Shown here piece after piece: positions 1 to 6,140 of a stretch of 9,530 bases of DNA. Origin of the DNA: an uncultured Flavobacteriales bacterium (GTDB taxonomy: Bacteria > Bacteroidota > Bacteroidia > Flavobacteriales > Crocinitomicaceae); assembly GCA_946886545.1 (NCBI GenBank), contig CAMPIU010000076.1:1-9530 (forward strand), in the 5' to 3' direction. The position numbers and the translations under genes are program-made. How positions within the stretch are numbered: position 1 is the first letter of the stretch; the number at the start of each line of letters is the position of its first letter. The notes under the pieces were generated by a model. It did no database searches. It saw only the letters and a program-made list of their open reading frames with translations, and was not told the DNA's origin.

Positions 1-135
1 TAACCATGCTCCGACTACACCCCCTAAAATTCCTAACACAATATTGAATAGAATACCGCCCCTGGAGCTGTCCATGATCGCTCCAGCCAACCAACCTGCG
101 ACGGCTCCGATAATTAATGCCCATAACCAACTCAT
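1..135 (-). CDS. GlsB/YeaQ/YmgE-type small membrane protein, N-terminal part (runs off the left edge)
   Basis: The first 45 codons of a minus-strand gene are present; the rest lies beyond position 1. The start is the ATG at 135-133, and translation begins MSWLWALIIGAVAGWLAG. It is a glycine-rich hydrophobic helix with small-residue GxxxG-like spacing, then a short polar stretch (MDSSRGG) and a second Gly-rich hydrophobic helix (ILFNIVLGILGGVVGAWL). This order, with the RGG-type linker, is characteristic of the GlsB/YeaQ/YmgE family (transglycosylase-associated Pfam family). These are roughly 80-90 residue inner-membrane proteins linked to general stress responses, with no established biochemical activity. 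The gene follows the DUF4159 gene on the same strand after a 102-nt gap, so it may have its own promoter; I found no clear TAnnTTTG box in that gap. The family call is fairly secure from pattern alone, the function is not. Confidence 0.8.
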   Translation of the reverse strand, partial: MSWLWALIIGAVAGWLAGAIMDSSRGGILFNIVLGILGGVVGAWL

Positions 136-237
136 ATATCTATTTTTTAGATGTGAACTAGGGGTAATTTAATTAAAATGAATGAGCAATAAAAGATTGA
201 TTAAACCTTTTAGCTTATGTTAACAGAAGAAGATTAT

Positions 238-894
238 CTATTTGGAATTACCCAAAAAGGCATACATTAAGATGTTTGCACCCATTTGAAGTGCCAGTTT
301 CCTTTTTTCCTCCGTATCGTTGTGAACAGCCTGATCTTCCCAGCCATCGCTTAAATCCGTTTCAAAGGTGTACAAACAAACCAATCTTCCTTCAATAATA
401 ATTCCGAAAGCCTGGGGTCTTTTCCCATCGTGTTCATGGATCTTCGGCAAACCGTTAAAATCGTATTTCTGATGGAAGACAGGATGAGAAAAAGGAAGTT
501 CTACCAACGAATTATTCGGAAAGACCTTTTTCAATTCTTCGCGGATAAACTTGTCCATTCCATAATTGTCATCGATATGCAAGAATCCGCCGCCCAACAG
601 ATAATTTCTCAGGTTTTCAGCTTCTGTCAATGAAAAAACCACATTTCCGTGACCTGTCATGTGAATGAAGGGGTACAAACTCAATTCAGGACTTCCCACA
701 TCCACATAAGGTGCTTCTTTTGAGATCGTAGTTCCGAGGTTCGAATTACAAAACTGTGCGAGATTTGGCAAAGCAGTCGGATTGGCATAATAATCTCCTC
801 CTCCGCTATATTTCAGGAATGCGATTTGATAAGTTCCCTGAGACAAAGCTATTGAACTCAAAAAAAACGTGGTGATTATAATTAATGCTTTCAT
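238..894 (-). CDS. Secreted DUF4159 domain protein
   Basis: A 218-residue protein with an N-terminal signal peptide: hydrophobic residues 4-17, probable cleavage near residues 18-20, mature part starting around GTYQIAFLKY. The remainder matches my recollection of DUF4159, a family of unknown function common in Bacteroidota and often described as glutamine-amidotransferase-like in fold. Supporting motifs are the early YSGGGDYYANP (29-39), TGHG (80-83), GGGFLHIDD (101-109), the helix GMDKFIREEL, LPFSHPVF (133-140) and the late ETDLSDGWED (178-187). The protein should act in the periplasm or at the cell surface. It is the third gene of the holA-rsmE operon: its ATG lies 4 nt beyond the rsmE stop codon, so co-transcription is very likely. 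The stop is TAG. This neighbourhood looks like conserved gene order rather than functional linkage. Substrate and catalytic role are unknown. Confidence 0.85.
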   Translation of the reverse strand: MKALIIITTFFLSSIALSQGTYQIAFLKYSGGGDYYANPTALPNLAQFCNSNLGTTISKEAPYVDVGSPELSLYPFIHMTGHGNVVFSLTEAENLRNYLLGGGFLHIDDNYGMDKFIREELKKVFPNNSLVELPFSHPVFHQKYDFNGLPKIHEHDGKRPQAFGIIIEGRLVCLYTFETDLSDGWEDQAVHNDTEEKRKLALQMGANILMYAFLGNSK

Positions 895-898
895 TTGT

Positions 899-1579
899 TT
901 AACTGTTAGTGGCTAAAACACAGGCAACCATCCCTGCGGTTTCTGTTCTTAATCGCGACTCACCCAAATGTACGGCTTCGTAACCGTGTTTCAAAGCAAG
1001 TTTCAATTCCGCTTCACTGAAATCGCCTTCCGGGCCAATCAGGATCCGAAAAGGGTAATTCAATTGATTGACCGGTTTCTTATTGCCTTCCATGCAATGT
1101 GCCAGTCCGCCATTCGGATTGTTTGCCACGAAATCCGGAAAGCTTTGAAGTTCTTCAATTTCCAATAAAAAATCATGCTGCGCCTGTTTCATAGCTGAAA
1201 TGGCAACGCGCTGCAGACGGTCCAGTTTCAACTGAACACGTTCCGATCGCTCACAATTTAGAAAAGTCAGTTTTGTTGCTCCGATTTCAACTATTTTTTC
1301 GACCATCCATTCCATGCGGTCGAGGTTTTTTGTAGGAGCAATTGCTAAGTGAAATCCGGGTTCTTTCCGGGTCTTTATTTCTTTTGAAACAACCTTTACC
1401 TGACATTTCTTCGGATGTGCTTCAATTACTTCTGCCGTTACGATTAATCCCTTTCCATCCAGAAGCAAAAACTGATCTCCATTCTCATAACGCAACACGC
1501 GAATGATGTGTTTTGATTCTTCTTCAGGAAGAGTGAATATTTCCGAATCCGGTATTTCAAGTAGAAAAAAGCGTCTCAT
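899..1579 (-). CDS. rsmE: 16S rRNA (uracil1498-N3)-methyltransferase RsmE
   Basis: A 226-residue SPOUT-superfamily methyltransferase of normal length for RsmE. The family methylates N3 of U1498 in helix 44 of 16S rRNA, using S-adenosylmethionine, on the assembled 30S subunit. The N-terminal PUA-like RNA-binding domain covers about residues 1-70, with the typical opening MRRFFL and HIIRVLR (24-30). The catalytic knotted domain follows: KNLDRMEWMVEKIVEIGA (84-101), the ERSERV segment (110-115), the SAM-binding GPEGDFSEAE (182-191) and the C-terminal knot LGESRLRTETA (205-215). The ATG at 1579 overlaps the holA stop codon by one base (TAATG), which points to translational coupling with holA. The DUF4159 gene follows after 4 nt. 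Nothing is missing from the active-site motifs. Confidence 0.96.
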   Translation of the reverse strand: MRRFFLLEIPDSEIFTLPEEESKHIIRVLRYENGDQFLLLDGKGLIVTAEVIEAHPKKCQVKVVSKEIKTRKEPGFHLAIAPTKNLDRMEWMVEKIVEIGATKLTFLNCERSERVQLKLDRLQRVAISAMKQAQHDFLLEIEELQSFPDFVANNPNGGLAHCMEGNKKPVNQLNYPFRILIGPEGDFSEAELKLALKHGYEAVHLGESRLRTETAGMVACVLATNS

Positions 1580-2577
1580 TAATTGAGTATTTGAACCAAC
1601 ATTTCCTTTAATAATTGACCGTCGGAAGCAGAACTATTCCCTACTCCTTTTGCCTTCAAATCGTAATTATGCAGGATCTCGACGTTCCGGGCCAAAATCT
1701 TGGGAGGATAATTCGGGCAATTACGGATCAATTCTTTCGCTACAAAAGGATGTAAACCAACCGAAGACGCAATGGCCTCAGGTGTTTTATTGGGAGCAAA
1801 ATGAACCCGCATCATGTTGGTGAACAATTTAAAAACAGATGGGATGACTACGATAATGGAATGATCTTTTGGATTTTTCTCGAAGTAATCCGCAATTTGA
1901 AAGGCTTTTAACGAATCCCGGATAGCAATCGCATTTACCAGTTCGAATACGTTGTAATCTTTAGAAATTCCAATATTCTCTTCGATATGAACATCAGAGA
2001 TCTTGGTTCCTTTCTCAAGAACAATTGCAAGTTTGTCTAATTCGTTTACAATCCTGGAAAGGTCATTACCCAAAAACTCGCCCAATAAAGCTGCTGCTTT
2101 GGACGTGATTTCATACCCTTCCGAACGGACATAAGTTGCAATCCATTCTGTGAGGTTATAATCCTTGACTTTCTCCGATTTAAAATTCACTCCAACATTG
2201 GCGATCTCTTTGGTAAACTTTCGTTTTCCGTCAAGTGCTTTGTATTTGTGGCAAAGAACGAGAATGTTACTTTCGACCAAATTCGGAAGTAACTTTTCCA
2301 ATTCATAAATATCTTTTAAATCCTGAGCTTCCCGAACGACGACAACTTTTCTTGTTCCCATAAAAGGAAAACTCCGGGCCTCACTCATCAAAGTCAGCAC
2401 ATCCAGATCTCTTCCGTAGTACACAGCCAGGTTGAAATCCTTTTCAGATTCATCTACTGCGTGTTCTATCAAGGCATCGGAAAGTACGTCTATGAAATAT
2501 GGCTCTTCACCATGCAATACATACAAAGGCTTGAATTGGCCGTTTTTGATGTCTTTCAGAAGCGCTTTGTGATCCAT
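1579..2577 (-). CDS. holA: DNA polymerase III delta subunit (clamp-loader) HolA
   Basis: A 332-residue protein of expected length for the delta subunit, the clamp-loader component that opens the beta sliding clamp during replication. Recognisable parts are the degenerate nucleotide-fold entry YVLHGEEPYFID (19-30), the strand PFMGTRKVVVVREA (71-84), and the helical segment containing LLGEFLGNDLSRIVNELDKLA, which corresponds to the conserved E-x-x-GNDL-x-x-I-x-x-E-x-x-KL pattern of delta subunits. The C-terminal third (from about residue 210) is helical, as expected for the collar domain. It is the first gene of the holA-rsmE-DUF4159 operon, with ATG at 2577-2575. A TAATTTTG element lies only 4 nt upstream of this ATG, so transcripts from it would be almost leaderless if it is a true promoter. 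holA diverges from the HsdR-N-like gene across a 143-nt gap. Confidence 0.94.
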   Translation of the reverse strand: MDHKALLKDIKNGQFKPLYVLHGEEPYFIDVLSDALIEHAVDESEKDFNLAVYYGRDLDVLTLMSEARSFPFMGTRKVVVVREAQDLKDIYELEKLLPNLVESNILVLCHKYKALDGKRKFTKEIANVGVNFKSEKVKDYNLTEWIATYVRSEGYEITSKAAALLGEFLGNDLSRIVNELDKLAIVLEKGTKISDVHIEENIGISKDYNVFELVNAIAIRDSLKAFQIADYFEKNPKDHSIIVVIPSVFKLFTNMMRVHFAPNKTPEAIASSVGLHPFVAKELIRNCPNYPPKILARNVEILHNYDLKAKGVGNSSASDGQLLKEMLVQILN

Positions 2578-2581
2578 CTTT

Positions 2582-2589
2582 CAAAATTA
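2582..2589 (-). promoter_or_regulatory. Candidate -7 promoter element TAATTTTG for the holA operon
   Basis: On the minus strand this reads TAATTTTG, a full match to the Bacteroidota sigma-ABfr -7 consensus TAnnTTTG. Its last base is 4 nt upstream of the holA ATG, so a start site about 5-7 nt downstream would give a leaderless or near-leaderless mRNA. I could not find a convincing TTG -33 box at the usual distance. The element lies inside the left arm of a 14-nt inverted repeat (2582-2595), so the match may come from a repeat sequence rather than from selection as a promoter. Confidence 0.4.
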
Positions 2590-2606
2590 CGAATTACGAA
2601 TTACGA
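2586..2606. repeat. Three tandem copies of the 7-bp unit ATTACGA
   Basis: Three perfect consecutive ATTACGA units occupy this interval, immediately upstream of holA. A further one and a bit units (ATTACGAATTACG) occur at 3214-3226, directly abutting the GTCCCGATAGCTATCGGGAC palindrome. The recurrence in two intergenic places suggests a family of dispersed short intergenic repeats in this genome; its role is unknown. Confidence 0.85.
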
Positions 2607-2647
2607 ATACCTAATTATGCTTTATTTTCTTGATAAAATATCCACAA

Positions 2648-2667
2648 TGGCGGAAAATTTTCCGCCA
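2648..2667. repeat. 20-bp perfect palindrome TGGCGGAAAATTTTCCGCCA
   Basis: A perfect 20-bp inverted repeat without spacer, in the middle of the divergent holA / HsdR-N-like intergenic region. It lies about 70 nt from holA and 54 nt from the divergent gene. GC-rich outer arms around an AAAATTTT centre suit either binding by a dimeric DNA-binding protein or a stable hairpin in single strands or RNA. No tract of T follows closely on either strand, so it is not a typical terminator. Confidence 0.8.
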
Positions 2668-2706
2668 CTACGAATTTATAATTCGGAATTCACTGAACGG
2701 AATTCG

Positions 2707-2714
2707 TAATTTTG
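2707..2714 (+). promoter_or_regulatory. Candidate -7 promoter element TAATTTTG for the HsdR-N-like gene
   Basis: TAATTTTG matches the Bacteroidota -7 consensus TAnnTTTG and ends 6 nt before the ATG at 2721. It sits in the right arm (2701-2714, AATTCGTAATTTTG) of a perfect 14-nt inverted repeat whose left arm (2582-2595) gives the same element next to holA. No clear -33 TTG was found upstream. As with holA, use of this box would leave almost no 5' untranslated region. Confidence 0.4.
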
Positions 2715-2720
2715 TAAAAG

Positions 2721-3158
2721 ATGTCTTATCCTTCGTTAAATTTACCCTCTGCTTCCTTAAAGCTTTCCAAAGAGAAGGACGAATTTTTCGTTTGGTGTGT
2801 TATACGCAGAAAGAAATTGCTTTTGACACCTGAGGAATGGGTCCGGCAACATGTGATCCACTACCTCATCCATCATAAAAAAACACCGATTGAACGTATT
2901 AACAGCGAGCATTTACTTAAAATAAACGGTCAAAACAGACGCTGTGATGTGGTAATCGTTGACAGTTATGGCAAAGCCAAATTGATCATTGAGTGCAAAG
3001 CACCGGAAATTTCATTGGATGAAAAAGTATTTTTACAGACGAGCAATTATATCCGGGAAAGTAAAGCTGCATATTTTTGGATGACGAACGGTGTGAACCA
3101 TGTCATTGTGGAGTGTGAGAATCCGGGTATTCTTCTGAATGAATTGCCTGAACTTTAA
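2721..3158 (+). CDS. Stand-alone HsdR-N-like (type I restriction enzyme R N-terminal domain) protein
   Basis: A 145-residue protein that resembles only the N-terminal PD-(D/E)xK nuclease-like domain of type I restriction R subunits (HSDR_N_2-type). Visible elements are the entry helix TPEEWVRQHVIHYLI (36-50) with Glu39, the core strand RCDVVIVD with Asp76, the LIIECKAP strand carrying Glu91 and Lys93 of the E-x-K motif, and the following helix with Gln106 (QTSNYIRES). The catalytic pattern E, D, E-x-K is therefore intact. There is no helicase domain, no HsdM or HsdS nearby, and the length is complete for single-domain homologues, so it is not a truncated restriction gene. Small proteins of this kind next to holA are, as I recall, a recurrent arrangement in Bacteroidota; the cellular role is not established. 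The start at 2721 agrees with the domain boundary, and the stop is TAA at 3156-3158. It could be a nuclease, a DNA-binding protein or a repair factor. Confidence 0.85.
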   Translation: MSYPSLNLPSASLKLSKEKDEFFVWCVIRRKKLLLTPEEWVRQHVIHYLIHHKKTPIERINSEHLLKINGQNRRCDVVIVDSYGKAKLIIECKAPEISLDEKVFLQTSNYIRESKAAYFWMTNGVNHVIVECENPGILLNELPEL

Positions 3159-3225
3159 ATACAGAAGCACGAGACTGAGGCTTGCGCCAACTTGAGGACT
3201 TACCAGATATTTAATTACGAATTAC

Positions 3226-3245
3226 GTCCCGATAGCTATCGGGAC
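3226..3245. repeat. Perfect palindrome GTCCCGATAGCTATCGGGAC
   Basis: A 20-bp uninterrupted palindrome. Sequences with the CCCGATAGCTATCGGG core are, from my memory, frequent dispersed intergenic repeats in Bacteroidota genomes. Here it directly follows ATTACGA units (3214-3226), and a degenerate copy of the core is present at 3627-3638. It lies 68 nt past the stop codon of the HsdR-N-like gene and could form a hairpin in its mRNA, but no T tract follows. Confidence 0.85.
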
Positions 3246-3390
3246 ACGAACTATTAGAGCTTTAATTATTTTACACTTTTGAGAAAACCTAAAGCGCATG
3301 GTTTCTGTTTCCTCAACCATCTTCATTTGCAATTTAAGATCCAAAAAAACCTTCTGAAACCCAGTAAAACCGAGTGTTAAATCCTTAACA

Positions 3391-3445
3391 AAAGTCGCTC
3401 TATAGTCGCTCTAAAGTCGCTCTACCAATGCTCTATCTACGGTCT
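3391..3445. repeat. Run of five 11-bp repeats, first three near-identical
   Basis: The units are AAAGTCGCTCT, ATAGTCGCTCT and AAAGTCGCTCT (3391-3423), followed in exact register by two degenerate units, ACCAATGCTCT and ATCTACGGTCT (3424-3445). All units end in CTCT or GTCT and the next begins with A. The 11-bp period is close to one DNA helical turn, so the conserved bases face the same side. The period is not a multiple of three and stops interrupt most frames, so this is not a protein repeat. There are no spacers, so it is not a CRISPR array. Function unknown. Confidence 0.75.
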
Positions 3446-3626
3446 ATCCATACTTCACTGTTTTAAAGCAGGGAACATGACTGTTTTTCCATACTTCTGT
3501 TTTCACACATTTGAGAAGCTGATAAACTTTCAGATATTAAGACGAGGGATAGCCATTAGAAGGAGTAGAATAAGGTTTATCCTCCTCCCCCTTTATCCTT
3601 TGATGGAGTCTGATACTTGTCAGTCG

Positions 3627-3638
3627 CGATAGCTATCG
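3627..3638. repeat. Degenerate second copy of the GATAGCTATC palindrome
   Basis: CGATAGCTATCG forms a 12-bp palindrome and shares the core of the 20-bp repeat at 3226-3245, but its outer arms have diverged (GTCG before it, GA after it). Together with the first copy it brackets about 400 bp of non-coding sequence that includes the 11-bp repeats. Confidence 0.6.
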
Positions 3639-3719
3639 GAATTAGGATTGAAAATCTTAAGATTTCAGAATTGAAAATTAGTATCCTTTTTGATCAATTT
3701 GTCTTGTCCTTCCCCTTTA

Positions 3720-3736
3720 TCCCCCTCGAAGGGGGA
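3720..3736 (+). terminator. Possible rho-independent terminator, plus strand
   Basis: A 7-bp stem TCCCCCT / AGGGGGA with loop CGA is followed by AATTATTTTCTTT, a T-rich but imperfect tail on the plus strand. On the minus strand the following sequence is not T-rich. The nearest plus-strand gene ends more than 550 nt upstream, so it may instead be a dispersed repeat or a block against read-through toward the convergent exporter gene. Confidence 0.3.
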
Positions 3737-3959
3737 ATTATTTTCTTTAAATCCAATCATAAAGAATTAATATTCAGTACTTTGAAAGAAGTAATTAGAT
3801 TTGAGGTACTAAAAAGGGTATAATTGTACTCCTAACGTTCCCAGAGGATTATAAATACTCCTCTAAATTCCTCTAATTACCATTTTCAGATTAAATATAG
3901 CTTCTGAATCTCAAAAGTAATCATATTTGAAGCGAATAGCAATCGTTGAATTTTGATTC

Positions 3960-6140
3960 TTATACTCCCAGTTCCAATTGATTTTCTACTAGTGAATAGT
4001 AAGCACCCCGTTCTGCAACCAAACTTTGATGGGTTCCAATTTCTACTATTTCTCCTTTTTCGAGCACTACAATTTGATCTGCATTTTTTACCGTGGACAA
4101 ACGATGAGCAACGATAACAACAGTTTTATTCTCAAAGTATTGGTTTAGATTTTCATAAATGATACGTTCGTTCTCAGAATCCAGTGAAGAGGTCGCTTCA
4201 TCCAAAAAGAAAAAATCAGCTCTTTTATAAACCGCTCTTGCAATCAGAATACGTTGTTTCTGACCTCCTGAAACCCCAACACCGGAACTTCCTAATTGTG
4301 TCCTTTCTTGTAATGGTAAGTTGTCTACAAAATCGGTGAGATTGGCAATTTTTATAGATTGATTAAACCGATCAATATTATCCTCTGAACCCATTACAAC
4401 GTTTCGGAACAGGGTTTCAGCAAAAATGAATCCATCTTGCATTACAACTCCCGAACTAGACCTCATGCTTTTGGCTGATATTTTGTTCAATTCTAGATCA
4501 TTTACAAATATTTCACCCTCGGTAACTTTGTAATATTTCAATAACAATTTTACAAGAGTAGTTTTACCACTCCCGCTCATTCCGACAATTGCTGTGGTTT
4601 TTCCAAATGGAATCGAAAAGTTCAGATTTTTAAGAACATAGGGAGATTCAATACCCTCATATTTAAAAGAAACATTTCTGAATTGAATTTCACTTGAATT
4701 AGATACAATTTTATTAAGTTCTATATCTTTTTCATTCTCTTCTGAATCAAAATCCTGAATTTCTGAAAGTCGTGAATAACTCAACCTAGCTTCCTGTAAT
4801 GATCTGCTAAATTCGATAATGCTGTTAATCGGAGAATTCATAACTCCGATGATGTATGAAATACTGAGCAATGTACCGATAGTTATCACATTATCCGTTA
4901 CAAGATTTGCAGCGTAGAATAAGACAAGAATATTTTTAACTTGATTTATAACTTCGAAGCCTACACTTTGAGTTTGTTCCAATCTCATTGATTTCAACCG
5001 CACCTGAACAAGTTCTTCCTGAATTTTCTTCCAATTGGATTTCTTATAGTCTTCGAAATTATTCAGTTTCATTTCAGACATCCCATTTATGATTTCACCT
5101 AATGAATCATAGTTCCTCGAACCAACATTGAATAGAACGTAATCAAGACGTTTTTGTTTTTGCAACCAGAAATAAGACCAAACCAAAGATATTGACGTTA
5201 AGCCTAAGTAAATGAATAAGATCGGAAGACTAAAGAACGGAAGAACGATCACATACACAATCAATGTAATAATCGAGAATACTGTTGAAATACTTTGATT
5301 TGTCAGGAACTGTTGTATTCTTTCATTATCCGAAACTCGTTGGTGCAAATCCCCCTGCATTCGAGTTTCGAAAAAGCTTATCGGTAAAGTGAAAAGTTTT
5401 GATAAGAATTCCATTACTACTGAAATTCCAACTTTTGATCCCAGGAACAAAAGATACCTATTTCTAAGAACATCAAAAAACGTCATAGACATGAAAAGCA
5501 CCAATTGTGCAACAAGTACATAAGAAATGAAATTCACATCTTTCTTTCCCACACCTTGGTCAAATAATGCTCTCGTTAAGAATGGAAATGTTAGAGAAAT
5601 TAAATTCCCCAATAACATTAATAGTATAATCTTGGTGAGAAGCTTTTTATACGGCTTAACATAGCTTAGAAGTTTGCTGATTTTAATTCTCTTAGCAATA
5701 TGGTCTGTATTTTCAAAAAACTGTTTTTGGGGTTCAAGAAATATTCCGAATCCGGAATCCTCTTCTTTGAACCATGCCCGCTCAAAACTTTTTTGATTTA
5801 GTTTGATTTTACCAAATGAGGGATCGTAAACATCAAAATAATTAATGCCCTTTTTAGTGATAATATTTTTTAAAACAATGAAATGATCCGAATTCCAATG
5901 CAGAATTACAGGCGATTTAAAGTTTTGAATAAGATAATCTAGTGTAAATTGACCACATTGAGTCTCAAAGCCAATTTTCTTGCAAGTGTATTCAACACTT
6001 AGTAAAGAAATCCCCTCTCTAGTTAACTGGCTTTCTCTTCGAAGGTATTCTAAGGATAATTCTTTTCCGAAATGAGATGTGACCATCGCAATGCACGACG
6101 GTCCACAATCCATCTTGTTTTCTTGTCTGATGTATTTCAT
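3960..6140 (-). CDS. Peptidase-containing ABC exporter (C39 family, PCAT) for double-glycine peptides
   Basis: A 726-residue one-chain exporter that cuts the leader from a peptide substrate and pumps the product across the inner membrane using ATP. The N-terminal C39 peptidase covers about residues 1-135 and keeps its catalytic set: Gln6 (oxyanion hole), Cys12 in DCGPSC, His86 in SDHFIVL and Asp106 in VYDPSFG. The ABC transmembrane domain spans about 155-450, with hydrophobic segments near 167-188, 203-222, 285-326 and 400-435. The ATPase domain covers about 485-720: Walker A GMSGSGKT (520-527), Gln-loop region MQDG (567-570), signature VSGGQ (623-627), Walker B FFFLDEAT (643-650) and H-loop His679. 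All catalytic residues are present, so it should be active. Its ATG overlaps the radical SAM stop codon (TAATG), implying translational coupling. The two GG-leader peptides upstream are the obvious substrates. No HlyD-type adaptor gene is visible nearby. Confidence 0.95.
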   Translation of the reverse strand: MKYIRQENKMDCGPSCIAMVTSHFGKELSLEYLRRESQLTREGISLLSVEYTCKKIGFETQCGQFTLDYLIQNFKSPVILHWNSDHFIVLKNIITKKGINYFDVYDPSFGKIKLNQKSFERAWFKEEDSGFGIFLEPQKQFFENTDHIAKRIKISKLLSYVKPYKKLLTKIILLMLLGNLISLTFPFLTRALFDQGVGKKDVNFISYVLVAQLVLFMSMTFFDVLRNRYLLFLGSKVGISVVMEFLSKLFTLPISFFETRMQGDLHQRVSDNERIQQFLTNQSISTVFSIITLIVYVIVLPFFSLPILFIYLGLTSISLVWSYFWLQKQKRLDYVLFNVGSRNYDSLGEIINGMSEMKLNNFEDYKKSNWKKIQEELVQVRLKSMRLEQTQSVGFEVINQVKNILVLFYAANLVTDNVITIGTLLSISYIIGVMNSPINSIIEFSRSLQEARLSYSRLSEIQDFDSEENEKDIELNKIVSNSSEIQFRNVSFKYEGIESPYVLKNLNFSIPFGKTTAIVGMSGSGKTTLVKLLLKYYKVTEGEIFVNDLELNKISAKSMRSSSGVVMQDGFIFAETLFRNVVMGSEDNIDRFNQSIKIANLTDFVDNLPLQERTQLGSSGVGVSGGQKQRILIARAVYKRADFFFLDEATSSLDSENERIIYENLNQYFENKTVVIVAHRLSTVKNADQIVVLEKGEIVEIGTHQSLVAERGAYYSLVENQLELGV

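Larger units (their letters stand above)
3159..3959. other. Repeat-rich 800-bp intergenic region with no supported gene
   Basis: No convincing coding sequence lies between the HsdR-N-like gene and the end of the exporter gene. The region holds a perfect 20-bp palindrome (3226-3245), a run of 11-bp repeats (3391-3445), a degenerate second copy of the palindrome core (3627-3638), a direct repeat CCCCTTTATCC (3588-3598 and 3712-3722), and a C/G hairpin followed by T-rich sequence (3720-3736). It separates the conserved housekeeping block from the AT-richer peptide locus. It therefore looks like accumulated non-coding sequence or the scar of past insertions, though no flanking target-site duplication or transposase remnant was recognised. 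Confidence 0.75.

Noticed and set aside
430..633. Plus-strand open frame opposite the DUF4159 gene
   Set aside because: It lies wholly inside a well-supported minus-strand gene; the same applies to plus-strand frames at 968-1168, 2461-2709, 6079-6285 and 7640-7840.
2630..2833. Alternative plus-strand frame overlapping the start of the HsdR-N-like gene
   Set aside because: It crosses the 20-bp palindrome and the candidate promoter and then overlaps the true gene in another frame; no family resemblance.
3222..3326. A 34-codon minus-strand frame (MKMVEETET... ending VPIAIGT)
   Set aside because: Its last codons simply read through the GTCCCGATAGCTATCGGGAC repeat; no upstream signal and no known family, so it is treated as non-coding, although its middle part looks less random than the rest.
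3391..3445. Possible CRISPR array
   Set aside because: The repeats are only 11 bp and directly abut one another without spacers, and there are no cas genes.
3617..3823. A 68-codon plus-strand open frame in the intergenic region
   Set aside because: It runs through the degenerate GATAGCTATC palindrome and the C/G hairpin, has low-complexity composition, no recognisable family and no start signal; most likely chance.
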